Shown piece by piece: positions 8,117-16,763 of a DNA stretch of 28,511 nucleotides (positions within the stretch are counted from its first letter, which is position 1; the number at the start of each line of letters is the position of its first letter). The stretch is from SURF-32 sp964648365 (GTDB lineage: Bacteria > Planctomycetota > Phycisphaerae > UBA1845): NCBI GenBank assembly GCA_964648365.1, contig CAZYLK010000065.1:1-28511 (forward strand), in the 5' to 3' direction. The notes below the pieces were generated by a model, which saw only the letters and a program-made list of their open reading frames with translations, had not been told where the DNA came from and searched no databases. Position numbers and translations under genes: made by a program.

Positions 8117-10633
8117 ATGGGGCGTAAGAAGACGGCATCGAAGCGCCGGCGGACGGCATCCTCCACCAGGTTGACGCCGGCACCTCCTCGATCGCGTCGC
8201 GCCGCCGGCGGCGCCGGTGCAATTGGCGACCGCGCACCGCTGGATCCGCAGATGCTGAACCGCATCGACGCCTACTGGCGGGCGTCGAATTACCTGTCCG
8301 TGGGCCAGATCTACCTGATGGACAACCCGCTGCTGCGCAAGCCGCTGAAGCGCGAGCACATCAAGCCCAGGCTGCTTGGGCACTGGGGGACCACGCCGGG
8401 CTTGAACTTCGTCTACACGCACCTGAACCGCGTCATCCGGAATCACGATCTGAACATGATCTATGTGATCGGCCCGGGCCACGGCGGGCCGGGCATCGTG
8501 GCGCACACCTACCTCGAAGGCACCTACAGCGAGGTCTATGCCAACATCGGCCAGGATGAGGACGGGATGCGGAAGCTGTTCAAGCAGTTCAGCTTCCCCG
8601 GCGGGATTCCAAGTCACGTCGCGCCGGAAACGCCCGGCTCGATCCACGAAGGCGGCGAACTGGGCTACGCCCTGTCTCATGCGTTCGGCGCTGCGTTTGA
8701 CAACCCCGACCTGATCGCCGCGTGCGTCGTGGGCGACGGTGAGGCGGAGACCGGCCCGCTGGCGGCAAGCTGGCATTCCAACAAGTTTCTTAACCCGGCC
8801 CGCGACGGCTGCGTGCTGCCGATCCTGCACCTCAACGGCTACAAAATCGCCAATCCCTGCTTCCTGGCCCGCATTCCCAAAGACGAACTCACCCGGCTGC
8901 TGGAGGGCTATGGATATACTCCGTATTTCGTGGAGGGGCATGAGCCTCAGCTCATCCATCAGGCAATGGCGGCGGTCCTCGACGAGGTTGTCAGCGATAT
9001 CCACCGCATCTGGACGGACGCGCGGACGAACGGGACGGTCGCGCGGCCGGCATGGCCGATGATCGTGCTGCGCACGCCCAAGGGATGGACCTGTCCGCCC
9101 GAGATCGACGGCAAAAAGTGTGAGGACTACTGGCGCAGCCACCAGGTTCCGATGGGCGACATGACTTCGGCCGCCCACGTGCGCATCCTGGAACGCTGGC
9201 TCAATAGCTACCGGCCCAGGGAACTGTTTGACGCCGACGGCCGGCTGCGGGCCGAATTGGCCGAACTGGCGCCGACCGGAGAGCGGCGCATGAGCGCCAA
9301 TCCGCACGCCAATGGCGGGCTGCTGCTGAAGGATCTGCGCCTGCCGGACTTCCGTGCATACGCGGTGAAAGTCCCGCAGCCAGGCGCGGTCGTCGCTGAG
9401 TCCACGCGGGTGATGGGCAAATTTCTCCGCGACATCATGAAGGCCAACCTCGCGCGGGCCAACTTCCGCCTGTTCAGCCCGGACGAGAACAACTCCAACC
9501 GCTGGAATGACGTCCTTGACGTGACCGACCGTTGCTTCATGGGCGAGATCTACCCCGAAGACGATCACCTTTCGCCCGACGGCCGCGTGATGGAAGTGCT
9601 CAGCGAGCATCAATGTCAGGGCTGGCTGGAAGGCTACCTGCTGACCGGCCGGCATGGCTTCTTTTCCTGCTACGAGGCCTTCATCCACCTGGTCGACTCG
9701 ATGTTCAACCAGCACGCCAAATGGCTGAAGGTCTGCAACCACATCCCCTGGCGAAGGCCGATTGCGTCACTGAATTATCTGCTTTCCAGCCATGTGTGGC
9801 GGCAGGATCACAACGGCTTCTCCCACCAGGATCCGGGCTTTATCGACCACGTGGTCAACAAGAAGGCCGAAGTGATCCGCGTCTATCTGCCGCCGGACGC
9901 CAACTGCCTGCTCTCCGTGACGGACCACTGCCTGCGCAGCCGCAACTACGTCAACGTCGTCGTGGCCGGCAAGCAGCCGGCGCCGCAGTGGCTCACGATG
10001 GACCAGGCCGTCAAGCACTGCACTGCCGGCCTGGGCATCTGGGAGTGGGCCAGCAATGACAAGGGCGGCGAACCGGACGTGGTCATGGCGTGCTGCGGCG
10101 ACGTGCCGACGCTGGAGACGCTCGCGGCGGTCGATCTGCTGCGGCGGCACGTACCGGAATTGAGAGTCCGCGTCGTCAACGTCGTAAACCTCATGCGACT
10201 GCAAGCCCCGGACGAACATCCGCACGGCCTGCCGCACCCGCAGTTCGACGCGATCTTCACTGTGGACAAGCCGGTGATTTTCGCGTTCCACGGCTATCCG
10301 TGGCTCATTCACCGACTGACCTATCGCCGTCGCAACCACGACAACCTGCACGTTCACGGCTATCGAGAGGAAGGCACGACGACGACGCCGTTCGACATGG
10401 CGGTCTGCAACCAGCTCGATCGATTCAGCCTGGTCGGCGACGTGATCGACCGCGTGCCGCGCCTGCGGGAGCGAGCCGCCTACGCCCAGCAGGCGATCCG
10501 GGAGAAGCTGATCGATCATAAGCAGTACATCGCCGCACACGGCGACGACATGCCGGAGATCCGCGACTGGCGCTGGGGACACGGCATACGTGGTGCCCGG
10601 CGGGCCAGTTCGACAAGTGCTGACAACGATTAG
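8117..10633 (+). CDS. xfp: Xylulose-5-phosphate/fructose-6-phosphate phosphoketolase
   Basis: Thiamine-diphosphate enzyme that splits xylulose 5-phosphate (and usually fructose 6-phosphate) with phosphate, giving acetyl phosphate plus a C3 or C4 sugar phosphate. Visible family features: YWRASNYLSVGQIYL, GPGHGGPG (residues 120-126), the diphosphate-binding GDGEAETGPLAASWHSNKF (~206-224), SPDENNSNRW, GYLLTGRHGFFSCYEAF and GFSHQDPGFIDH. The ATG at 8117 has AGGAG eight bases upstream; a GTG 21 bases earlier lacks this. At 838 residues it is slightly long because of a Lys/Arg/Ala-rich, probably disordered N-terminus of ~40 residues. It is the last gene of the pfkA-rpiB-xfp unit. No acetate kinase or phosphotransacetylase gene is nearby. 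Confidence 0.95.
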   Translation: MGRKKTASKRRRTASSTRLTPAPPRSRRAAGGAGAIGDRAPLDPQMLNRIDAYWRASNYLSVGQIYLMDNPLLRKPLKREHIKPRLLGHWGTTPGLNFVYTHLNRVIRNHDLNMIYVIGPGHGGPGIVAHTYLEGTYSEVYANIGQDEDGMRKLFKQFSFPGGIPSHVAPETPGSIHEGGELGYALSHAFGAAFDNPDLIAACVVGDGEAETGPLAASWHSNKFLNPARDGCVLPILHLNGYKIANPCFLARIPKDELTRLLEGYGYTPYFVEGHEPQLIHQAMAAVLDEVVSDIHRIWTDARTNGTVARPAWPMIVLRTPKGWTCPPEIDGKKCEDYWRSHQVPMGDMTSAAHVRILERWLNSYRPRELFDADGRLRAELAELAPTGERRMSANPHANGGLLLKDLRLPDFRAYAVKVPQPGAVVAESTRVMGKFLRDIMKANLARANFRLFSPDENNSNRWNDVLDVTDRCFMGEIYPEDDHLSPDGRVMEVLSEHQCQGWLEGYLLTGRHGFFSCYEAFIHLVDSMFNQHAKWLKVCNHIPWRRPIASLNYLLSSHVWRQDHNGFSHQDPGFIDHVVNKKAEVIRVYLPPDANCLLSVTDHCLRSRNYVNVVVAGKQPAPQWLTMDQAVKHCTAGLGIWEWASNDKGGEPDVVMACCGDVPTLETLAAVDLLRRHVPELRVRVVNVVNLMRLQAPDEHPHGLPHPQFDAIFTVDKPVIFAFHGYPWLIHRLTYRRRNHDNLHVHGYREEGTTTTPFDMAVCNQLDRFSLVGDVIDRVPRLRERAAYAQQAIREKLIDHKQYIAAHGDDMPEIRDWRWGHGIRGARRASSTSADND

Positions 10634-10676
10634 CCGGCGCAGCCGACGCTGCCAACGGCCGCTCCTCAATGAAGAA

Positions 10677-10705
10677 GCGCCGCGAGGATCGAATCCCCGC
10701 GGCGC
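10677..10705. terminator. Strong hairpin, bidirectional terminator between convergent genes
   Basis: GCGCCGCG and CGCGGCGC form eight pairs; after one A-C mismatch, GGAT/ATCC adds four pairs around a CGA loop. It lies 43 bases after the phosphoketolase stop and 34 bases from the stop of the convergent gene, and is symmetric, so it can serve both. There is no clear T run on either side, so it may act as a transcript end-stabiliser or need a factor. Confidence 0.65.
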
Positions 10706-10738
10706 TCGAAACTGCATGCAACGTTCACGGACGCGCGA

Positions 10739-12190
10739 TTACTGCTCGCACACGGACCGCTTGCCCTTGATCTTGCAGATGCCGGCGCCGCCATCCGGGC
10801 AGTCGATGGTGGCTTTCACCTTCTTCACGCAGTCCTTGACCTTCTCGCACTCAACGCTGGTGCTGTAGATGCTGCCGACGTCGGGGCAGGCTTCGCAGCC
10901 GCCCTTGCTCTTACTCTTCTTCAGCAGGTAGCCGCAGCCGGTCCCGCCGAAGGCGACGGAGATGCCCAGATCCTGGTTGTTCGGCTGGCGGTGACCCCAC
11001 CCGGCGTTGTTGAAGTCCTGCAACGTCTGCTCGCCGCTCAGGTTGGCGAAGACGAACTCACCATCAGGATACAGATCCTGGCCGCCATTGAACGGCGTCG
11101 CCCGCATGGTGCCCACGCCGCTGTTCGGATAGGAGAACGACTCGAACACCATCCACAGCAGCTCGCCCTCGTTGACCGACTGGTTCGGATTGATGGTCAC
11201 TTCCGTCAGACCACCGCCGGCCGGAATCGTCTGCATGTTGCTGGTGTAGCGGATGTCGTTGAAGTCCGGCTCCTGCCCCAGGCCGCCGCCGCCGGAGCGC
11301 GTGCCGGTGATGACCAGGTTGAACATGATGTCGTTGCCGCCCGTGTGCGTCGCACGCATGCGGACTTCGCTGACGTTGCCGCCGCACGCCAGGACCGACT
11401 GGGCGTAGATGACCGTGTTCGGCCGTCCCCACGAGGACTGATCGAACGTTCCCGCGTCGAACAGGTCAATGCAGGGGATTTCGCAATTGACATCTTCGCA
11501 GCCGAGACCTTCGTTGTACTCGCCACCGGCAGCGGCACAGCGCTGCTCCGAGAGAACCTCGCACGATTCATCGTCCATGCAGCAGGCGCCTTCGCATACG
11601 GCGTCATCGCAGGTTTCGCCGCGCTTCACGACGCCGTCGCGGTCTTCGCAGTCGGCCGGCAGCAGCATCTCGCACGTCGCGTCGCCCAGGCAGCAGGCCG
11701 TCGGCTCCGGCGGACCGGCTTCGAATTCGACGCGAAGCGTCTGGCTGGCAGCGCTGCACGTCGGACCGTTGACGCCGCCCCAGTTGAGGTTGCCGATACA
11801 CGGCCGCACGATGTGACCGGGGTTGGTACACTGACACGTGCTGCCGTTCGCGCTCAGTTCGCTGCCGCCGCCGCATGCGCCGACGTTCCACGTGCGACCG
11901 TCGCAGGCGATCGAGAGGGTGCCGCCCGTGTTCAACGCCGCGGCGATGGCCGCGATCGCATCCGGATCGCTGCACGTAACGCCATCCGGATCGTTAGAAC
12001 CGCTCACGGTCAACAGCGTGTAATCCTGCGGCACCAGTTCGGCCTGGAACGCCTGCCAGTCCGTGCACTGAGCAGGCGAGGGCTGGCCCTGCACGAAATC
12101 CGCCTCGAACACCTGTCCCTGGGCGACGCCGACGGCCAAAGCAGCCACGGCCACGCCCACAAGACCACGTCCTGTGTTGCTCTTCCTCAT
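10739..12190 (-). CDS. Secreted cysteine-rich protein with tandem ACC repeats
   Basis: 483-residue exported protein of unknown function. The signal peptide is MRKSNTGRGLVGVAVAALAVGVAQG, cut near AQG-QV. Four regions follow. Residues ~40-157 are a Cys-containing domain (CTDWQAFQAELV, IACDGRTWNVGAC, CQCTNPGHIVRPCIGN). Residues 165-201 and 202-238 are two copies of a ~37-residue repeat: ACC, Asp-x-x-Cys-Glu, a middle Cys, then Cys-[DE]-Asp-x-x-Cys-Glu. I recall this repeat from planctomycete proteins. Residues ~240-417 are beta-rich with no cysteine except C269. Residues 419-483 form a Lys/Cys-rich tail. The ATG has AAGGA about ten bases upstream. Its own upstream region is long (12191-12706), suggesting a separate transcript. 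Surface structure or adhesion is only a guess. Confidence 0.75.
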   Translation of the reverse strand: MRKSNTGRGLVGVAVAALAVGVAQGQVFEADFVQGQPSPAQCTDWQAFQAELVPQDYTLLTVSGSNDPDGVTCSDPDAIAAIAAALNTGGTLSIACDGRTWNVGACGGGSELSANGSTCQCTNPGHIVRPCIGNLNWGGVNGPTCSAASQTLRVEFEAGPPEPTACCLGDATCEMLLPADCEDRDGVVKRGETCDDAVCEGACCMDDESCEVLSEQRCAAAGGEYNEGLGCEDVNCEIPCIDLFDAGTFDQSSWGRPNTVIYAQSVLACGGNVSEVRMRATHTGGNDIMFNLVITGTRSGGGGLGQEPDFNDIRYTSNMQTIPAGGGLTEVTINPNQSVNEGELLWMVFESFSYPNSGVGTMRATPFNGGQDLYPDGEFVFANLSGEQTLQDFNNAGWGHRQPNNQDLGISVAFGGTGCGYLLKKSKSKGGCEACPDVGSIYSTSVECEKVKDCVKKVKATIDCPDGGAGICKIKGKRSVCEQ

Positions 12191-12706
12191 TCCTGTATCC
12201 TTCTCGAAACGGTGGCACCGCCAAGTCCGGCATACTCATGCCGACCTCCCATCGGTGCGTTACAAGCTGGCTTGTCTCTGCGGCTGGCAATGCTCATGGG
12301 CACGCTGTGCGCCCTGGAATGACCCCTCCCGAGGCTGCCGCGATGCCCCATTCTATCAGAGCCTACCCGGAATCACAACGAGACGGCGATCACCGATTCG
12401 CCGCCATTTCAGCCGATCGATCCGGTCAGGCGTGTGACGCACGTACCAAGCTTTATTATCGGGCGAGCAACGAGGCGCCGCGTTCCTCGCCGCTCGGCTT
12501 CGGATGGAATTGGAATGACTCCGGACGTCCCCGGCGCGACGCGCGCTTCCGGCGGAAAGCGACGGCGCTGGCGACTGAAGTGCGGGCTCGCGCCATGTCG
12601 TGGCGTGCTGATGCCGGTCGTGCCCGAATTCATGGCATGTACGGCCCGAGTCCACGGTCGGATGTTTGTGCCGTGCAGCCGCACGCCGTCCGAGACGGCC
12701 GGTGCT
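12191..12706. other. Intergenic region without a supported gene
   Basis: 516 bases between the lipoprotein stop and the start of the secreted protein gene. Open frames here are short, Arg/Pro-rich and lack ribosome sites. The one structure I see is an inverted repeat, CGGCAT-ACTC-ATGCCG (12228-12243), 38 bases before the secreted protein start. It could be an operator or a leader hairpin. No clear promoter was found. Confidence 0.5.
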
Positions 12707-13720
12707 TCAACTGGCGGACGCTGATGCCGCCCGATCCGCTGCTTCTTTCTCCTTTTCCTTCTCCTTCGCGGCGGCGCGCTCCAGCTTCTTCTTACGGTCA
12801 TCCGCCTGTTTGATGATTTCGTCGAGGTAGTTGATGTCCAGATCAAGGCTGCGCACCCGCCGGATGTCGTCGGCGCTGCCGTCGCTTTCGGTGCGAATCT
12901 GCTTCTTGAGCGCGATCAACTCGTCACGTCGGACGACTTCCTGCGACAGTACGAATTCCATACGCTCCGTTGCCGCTTGTCGAAAGGACTCCAGCAAACG
13001 GTTCACGTCGTCCCACAGCGCCCGCGCTTCTGCCGTCTTGCCGGCGGACGTGAATGTGAGCCCCTTTTTGTCGCGATCGAATTCATGCGCGTTGGCGATG
13101 ACGAAGGCGGCCAGCCGACGATAGGCGGCGGCGAAGCGCTCCGCGACGTCCTCGGCCGCCTGAAGCGACAGATGCGCGTGGATGCCGGCGGTGATCTCAT
13201 CGCGATCGGCGGCAAACTCTGGCGGGACCGACTCGATGGCGGCACAAACCGCCGCCAGCGCCTCCGAACGCGATTTCGGTTCCGGCGCTTTCTTCTCCTC
13301 GGATTCGGTCGCCTTCGTGTCCTCGGCTGACGTCCCGGCATCTGGGGCGGGCGCCTCCTTGGGAGGATCCGCCGCCCACACGAAGCAGGACTCCACCAAC
13401 TGAGCGACTTTGTCCGCCTGACGCCACTCGGCGGCGTCCGGCGACCAGGCCTTGAGAGACTCAAGCTCCCACAGCGCCTTGGGATCGGAAAGTGCGTCAA
13501 TGGGCGCGTGGTACGCGCGGTAGGCCATGTAGCTTTCCATGACCGAATCGACGTACGCCTGAGCGGCGGGATCCAGGCGGCGCGCCTTGGCGCCGGCCGT
13601 AGCGTTGCGCACGTAGGCCACGAGATCTTCGGCTGTGTTCGCGGGTGGCTCCTGACATCCGCTGAGGGCGACGACGGCCCCCAAGAGGGAGAGCCGGCTG
13701 ATCAGTTGAGTGTAGCGCAT
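12707..13720 (-). CDS. Predicted lipoprotein of unknown function
   Basis: 337 residues. The N-terminus MRYTQLISRLSLLGAVVALSGC is a lipoprotein signal with lipobox LSGC, so Cys22 would be acylated and the protein membrane-anchored. The mature part is largely alpha-helical: after an acidic, Pro/Ala-rich linker (~115-150) come long charged helices. The C-terminus is a coiled-coil-like basic/acidic run (KKLERAAAKEKEKEKEAAD) ending in an Ala-Ser tail. I recognise no domain. The ATG at 13720 is chosen because GGAGGT sits ten bases upstream and the signal begins there; an ATG at 13756 would overlap the transporter gene. It starts 28 bases after the OPT transporter stop, so it is cotranscribed and may assist that transporter. 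Confidence 0.7.
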   Translation of the reverse strand: MRYTQLISRLSLLGAVVALSGCQEPPANTAEDLVAYVRNATAGAKARRLDPAAQAYVDSVMESYMAYRAYHAPIDALSDPKALWELESLKAWSPDAAEWRQADKVAQLVESCFVWAADPPKEAPAPDAGTSAEDTKATESEEKKAPEPKSRSEALAAVCAAIESVPPEFAADRDEITAGIHAHLSLQAAEDVAERFAAAYRRLAAFVIANAHEFDRDKKGLTFTSAGKTAEARALWDDVNRLLESFRQAATERMEFVLSQEVVRRDELIALKKQIRTESDGSADDIRRVRSLDLDINYLDEIIKQADDRKKKLERAAAKEKEKEKEAADRAASASAS

Positions 13721-13748
13721 CGTTGGTCGCACCTCCGGCATTCGGGTT

Positions 13749-15662
13749 CTACGCATTCAGGATGAAGTTCTGATAGACCGCGGCGCCGATTCCCATCAAG
13801 GCCCCGCCTGCGATGCCCCCGGCGCAGACGGGCTCGAGATTGTCGACAAACACGCGCCGCATCAGGCCGTTCGGGTTCTTCCACGCGCGGCCGGCGGCCC
13901 AGAAAAAGAACGACCCGAAGAACATCGCGAAGCACGTCGTGAACGGGATCACGAACGCCAGTCCGACCCCGACCGCGGAAATCGGCATCCGACCCTTGGT
14001 GACCAGCTTTGTAAGCTCCAGAAGGATGCCCACCACGGCGCCGATCAGCGCGGCCCAGATCGCCGTCTGCGGCAGTTCCGTCAGGCCGCGGGTGAGAATC
14101 TCCGCCACGGCCTTCCAGACCAGCGCCGCCGGCATCGGTCGATCATCCGTGACCAGCCCCGCTGGATTGTCTTTCAGGAAGACCAGATAGAAGATCGGAA
14201 CGCACGCGAAAGCGCCGGCCAAGATCCCCAGGAAGTGGCCCATCGCCTGATGCCGGGGCTTGCCGCCGAGCATATAGCCCGGCTTGATGTCCATCAGCAG
14301 GTTGGACGCGTTGCCGGCGACCTCGCCGGTAATGCTGGCCGTGGCGATGTTGGTCGAGATGCTCGGGGACAGTGCCGCGTAGGTCAGTTGTGTCAGCTTG
14401 CCGAGCGCCCCGGTCGGCGTGATGGCGGTAAGGGCCGTCGAATGGGCCGCGATGATGGCAAAGACGAACACCAGCGGGATGGCCAGCGCGCCCAAAGCAT
14501 AGGATACGTCAAAGACACTGTGAGCAATGTAAACCACCACGGCCCCGACGACAGGAATCCCGATCAGAAAGATGCCCATCGGCAGTTCGATGTGCTTGAG
14601 GCAGTCCTCGCGCTGCCCCGACCGCTTCCCCAGCAGCCCGGTGAACGCCGCCAGAATCATCTTCGGCTTGCTGAGGAACGCGAGGATGCTGGCCGTGGTC
14701 ATCATGGCGACGCCGCCCCACAGCGCCCATGTGGTGATCGCCTTGAACCCGTACGTCAGTTTGCCTTCAGCGCCGACCGAACCGAGGATGTCACCGTAGT
14801 TGATCATCCAAGGCGCCAGCACGCAGTAGTTGAACACCGCGCCGATCAGCAGCGAAACGCCGGTGCGGATACCCATCAGCCCGCCCGCGGCCATCATGAC
14901 GTGGTCGGGCTCGAGCGAGATGGTCAGTTCGTCCAGCTTCGTTCCGCCGAGCCGCGGCGTCCATCCGAACCACTTGAGCACGCCCGCTTCCAGGGCGTGG
15001 GGCATCGCCAGCTTGCCGAGATTGAAGCTGGCGAGAATGTCGCCCTGTTTGAAGAACTCGATCCCTGCGGACGCGAGTCCGAAGAACGCCAGAATCTTGG
15101 CCTTGAACAGACCCTGTCCCGCGTCGCTCGTATGCAGCGCATCCATGACCACGCCGGCCGCGCGGCCTTCCGGGAACGGGTGCTGCTCGTCGTTGATAAA
15201 GCGTCGCTTGAGCGGAAAGGCGAAGAGCACGCCCAGCGAGGAGATGGCGATCATCCAGGCGATCGTCGTCCACATCGGAATGACTTCGCCGGTGATCATC
15301 ATGTAGGCCGCCAGACTGGCGATCAGCGGGGAGGTCATGTAGCCGGCCGCGGTGGCGATCGACTGCATGCAGTTGTTTTCGAGGATGGTGAACTCGCGGG
15401 CGGCGCCGATCGACTGCAAGACCTTGAACATCGCGAAGGCCAGGATGACCGAGGTGATGCCGACCCCCAGCGTCCACCCCGTCTTCATGCCGACGTACAG
15501 GTTAGTCAGGGAGAGCAGCCCGCCGATCACCATGCCCGACAGGGCCGATCGCAGCGTAAGCTGCGGCATGTTGCCGCGGAAGACGTTTTCCAGCCACCAT
15601 CGGTCCTTCTCTTCGACCGACATGGTGCGGACTTGTTCGTCATTCAGTTGAAGTATCGCCAC
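13749..15662 (-). CDS. OPT-family oligopeptide/metallophore transporter
   Basis: Polytopic inner-membrane transporter of 637 residues, the usual size for bacterial OPT proteins. It has a short cytoplasmic N-terminus (EKDRWWLENVFRGNMPQLTLRS) and many hydrophobic segments. Typical OPT stretches are SALSGMVIGGLLSLTNLYVGMKTGW, ENNCMQSIATAAGYM, HPFPEGRAAGVV and NLLMDIKPGYMLG. The family imports small peptides or metal chelates by proton coupling; the substrate here is unknown. The start is a GTG with AAGGAG six bases upstream. It is followed 28 bases later by a lipoprotein gene. A perfect hairpin lies immediately upstream of the ribosome site (15677-15695), and the inverted-repeat element separates it from fabI, so expression may be controlled or uncoupled there. 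Confidence 0.9.
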   Translation of the reverse strand: MAILQLNDEQVRTMSVEEKDRWWLENVFRGNMPQLTLRSALSGMVIGGLLSLTNLYVGMKTGWTLGVGITSVILAFAMFKVLQSIGAAREFTILENNCMQSIATAAGYMTSPLIASLAAYMMITGEVIPMWTTIAWMIAISSLGVLFAFPLKRRFINDEQHPFPEGRAAGVVMDALHTSDAGQGLFKAKILAFFGLASAGIEFFKQGDILASFNLGKLAMPHALEAGVLKWFGWTPRLGGTKLDELTISLEPDHVMMAAGGLMGIRTGVSLLIGAVFNYCVLAPWMINYGDILGSVGAEGKLTYGFKAITTWALWGGVAMMTTASILAFLSKPKMILAAFTGLLGKRSGQREDCLKHIELPMGIFLIGIPVVGAVVVYIAHSVFDVSYALGALAIPLVFVFAIIAAHSTALTAITPTGALGKLTQLTYAALSPSISTNIATASITGEVAGNASNLLMDIKPGYMLGGKPRHQAMGHFLGILAGAFACVPIFYLVFLKDNPAGLVTDDRPMPAALVWKAVAEILTRGLTELPQTAIWAALIGAVVGILLELTKLVTKGRMPISAVGVGLAFVIPFTTCFAMFFGSFFFWAAGRAWKNPNGLMRRVFVDNLEPVCAGGIAGGALMGIGAAVYQNFILNA

Positions 15663-15676
15663 CAGCGTCTCCTTGG

Positions 15677-15695
15677 TTCGCCGCTTCGCGGCGAA
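15677..15695 (-). promoter_or_regulatory. Perfect hairpin just upstream of the OPT ribosome site
   Basis: TTCGCCGC, loop, GCGGCGAA: eight perfect pairs around a three-base loop, ending about six bases before the AAGGAG of the OPT gene. In the mRNA it would stand right next to the ribosome site. No T run follows, so a protective or regulatory leader hairpin is more likely than a terminator. Confidence 0.45.
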
Positions 15696-15893
15696 AGGGA
15701 GTGAGGGAATAAGGGAGTAAGGGAGTGAGGGAAGAGCAGAGATGCTCCGGCACCCGGTCCGGGTTGGGCCGGCACACGCGCATCCGCCTTCGCATGTGCC
15801 GCCTCCCGATTCAGATCGACGTGCCGACTGTTTCCAAAACGCTCCACCTCTTCTCTTCCCTGACTCCCTTGATCCCTTACTCCCTCACTCCCT
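15695..15893. repeat. Inverted-repeat element with period-8 GGGAGT arms
   Basis: Left arm 15695-15743 and right arm 15845-15893 are inverted copies of about 49 bases with only a handful of mismatches. Each arm is itself a tandem of 8-base units of the type AGGGAGTG / AGGGAGTA. About 100 bases of unrelated sequence lie between. The right arm begins 10 bases after the fabI stop. The architecture resembles a small non-autonomous mobile element or a very long RNA hairpin. There is no reading frame worth calling inside it. Confidence 0.7.
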
Positions 15894-15902
15894 TCTTCGT
15901 TC

Positions 15903-16682
15903 CTACAATCCGATACTGCTGTACCCGCCATCGACGAAGACGTTCTGCGACGTGACGCCGCTGGCCAGGTCGGACAGGAGGAACACGGCCAGCTTGCCGA
16001 CCTCCTCGGCGGTGATGTTGCGCTGCAGCGGACTCTTCTTCGCGACCCAGTCGAAGATCTCGTCGATGCCGCCCACCGCCATCGAGCTGAGCGTTCGCAG
16101 CGGGCCGGCGCTGATCGTGTTCACGCGGATGCCGGAGGCGCCCAGTTCGGCCGCCAGGTAGCGGCAGTTCGCCTCCAGCGCGGCCTTGGCCACGCCCATC
16201 ACGTTGTACCCCGGCACCGCCTTCTCGCTGCCGTAGTAGGTCATGGCCACGATCGACCCGCCGGCCGGCATGATGGCCTTGGCCCGCTTGGCCATGGCCA
16301 CCAGCGAATAGGCGCTGATGTCGATCGCCTGGAGGAAGGCGTCCCGCGGCGTCTCGACGAACATCCCCGGTTTGAGCCACGTACGGTCGGCGAAGGCGAC
16401 CGAGTGAACCAGGAAGTCGATCGCGTCGAACTTCTCCCGCGCGGCCGCGAAGGTGCGGTCGAGGTCCTCGTCGTTGGACACGTCGCACGGCACCATCCAG
16501 GGATCGGCGAACCCCGACTCCTCAATGGCCTTGCGGGCCCGCCGCTCGTTTTTCTCTCCAGGGAGGTGAGCGAACCCGCACGCTGCGCCCTGCTCCTGGA
16601 GTCCTCTCGCGACGTGGCAGGCGATGCTACGGTCGTTGGCGACCCCGAAAATCAGTCCCTTGCGTCCAGCCAACAGGCTCAT
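15903..16682 (-). CDS. fabI: Enoyl-[acyl-carrier-protein] reductase (NADH)
   Basis: Last step of each fatty-acid elongation round: reduces trans-2-enoyl-ACP with NAD(P)H. The 259 residues are the normal length. FabI hallmarks are GVANDRSIA (residues 13-21, dinucleotide loop), the HSVAFAD segment, and the catalytic TYYGSEKAVPGYNVMGVAK, in which Tyr149, Tyr159 and Lys166 match E. coli Tyr146, Tyr156 and Lys163. ISAGPLRTL and DGGYSSIG complete the fold. At the E. coli Gly93 position it has Ala, as in some other FabI proteins. The ATG has GGAGAG five bases upstream; the frame is open for 77 more residues (to 16913), but these are Arg-rich and unrelated. It is divergent from the RHH gene, with 249 bases between. 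Confidence 0.96.
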   Translation of the reverse strand: MSLLAGRKGLIFGVANDRSIACHVARGLQEQGAACGFAHLPGEKNERRARKAIEESGFADPWMVPCDVSNDEDLDRTFAAAREKFDAIDFLVHSVAFADRTWLKPGMFVETPRDAFLQAIDISAYSLVAMAKRAKAIMPAGGSIVAMTYYGSEKAVPGYNVMGVAKAALEANCRYLAAELGASGIRVNTISAGPLRTLSSMAVGGIDEIFDWVAKKSPLQRNITAEEVGKLAVFLLSDLASGVTSQNVFVDGGYSSIGL

Positions 16683-16763
16683 GGCAACTCTCCGTGTGGA
16701 GTGTGAAGCGGCGTGCCCCGGCGGACACGGCGGCATGCCCGACCACGACAGGCTCGGCGGGGC

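Noticed and set aside
8078..9742. 554-residue minus-strand open frame
   Set aside because: Antisense to phosphoketolase, which has full family motifs; no ribosome site or recognisable fold.
10991..12322. 443-residue plus-strand open frame
   Set aside because: Antisense to the secreted cysteine-rich protein, which has a signal peptide and clear repeats.
12434..12724. 96-residue frame in the 12191-12706 gap
   Set aside because: Arg/Gly-rich, no ribosome site, overlaps the end of the lipoprotein gene. It could be a decayed repeat, but I cannot support that.
14235..15704. 489-residue plus-strand open frame
   Set aside because: It lies antisense to the OPT transporter gene, is His/Arg/Gln-rich without a domain, and is a product of high GC content.
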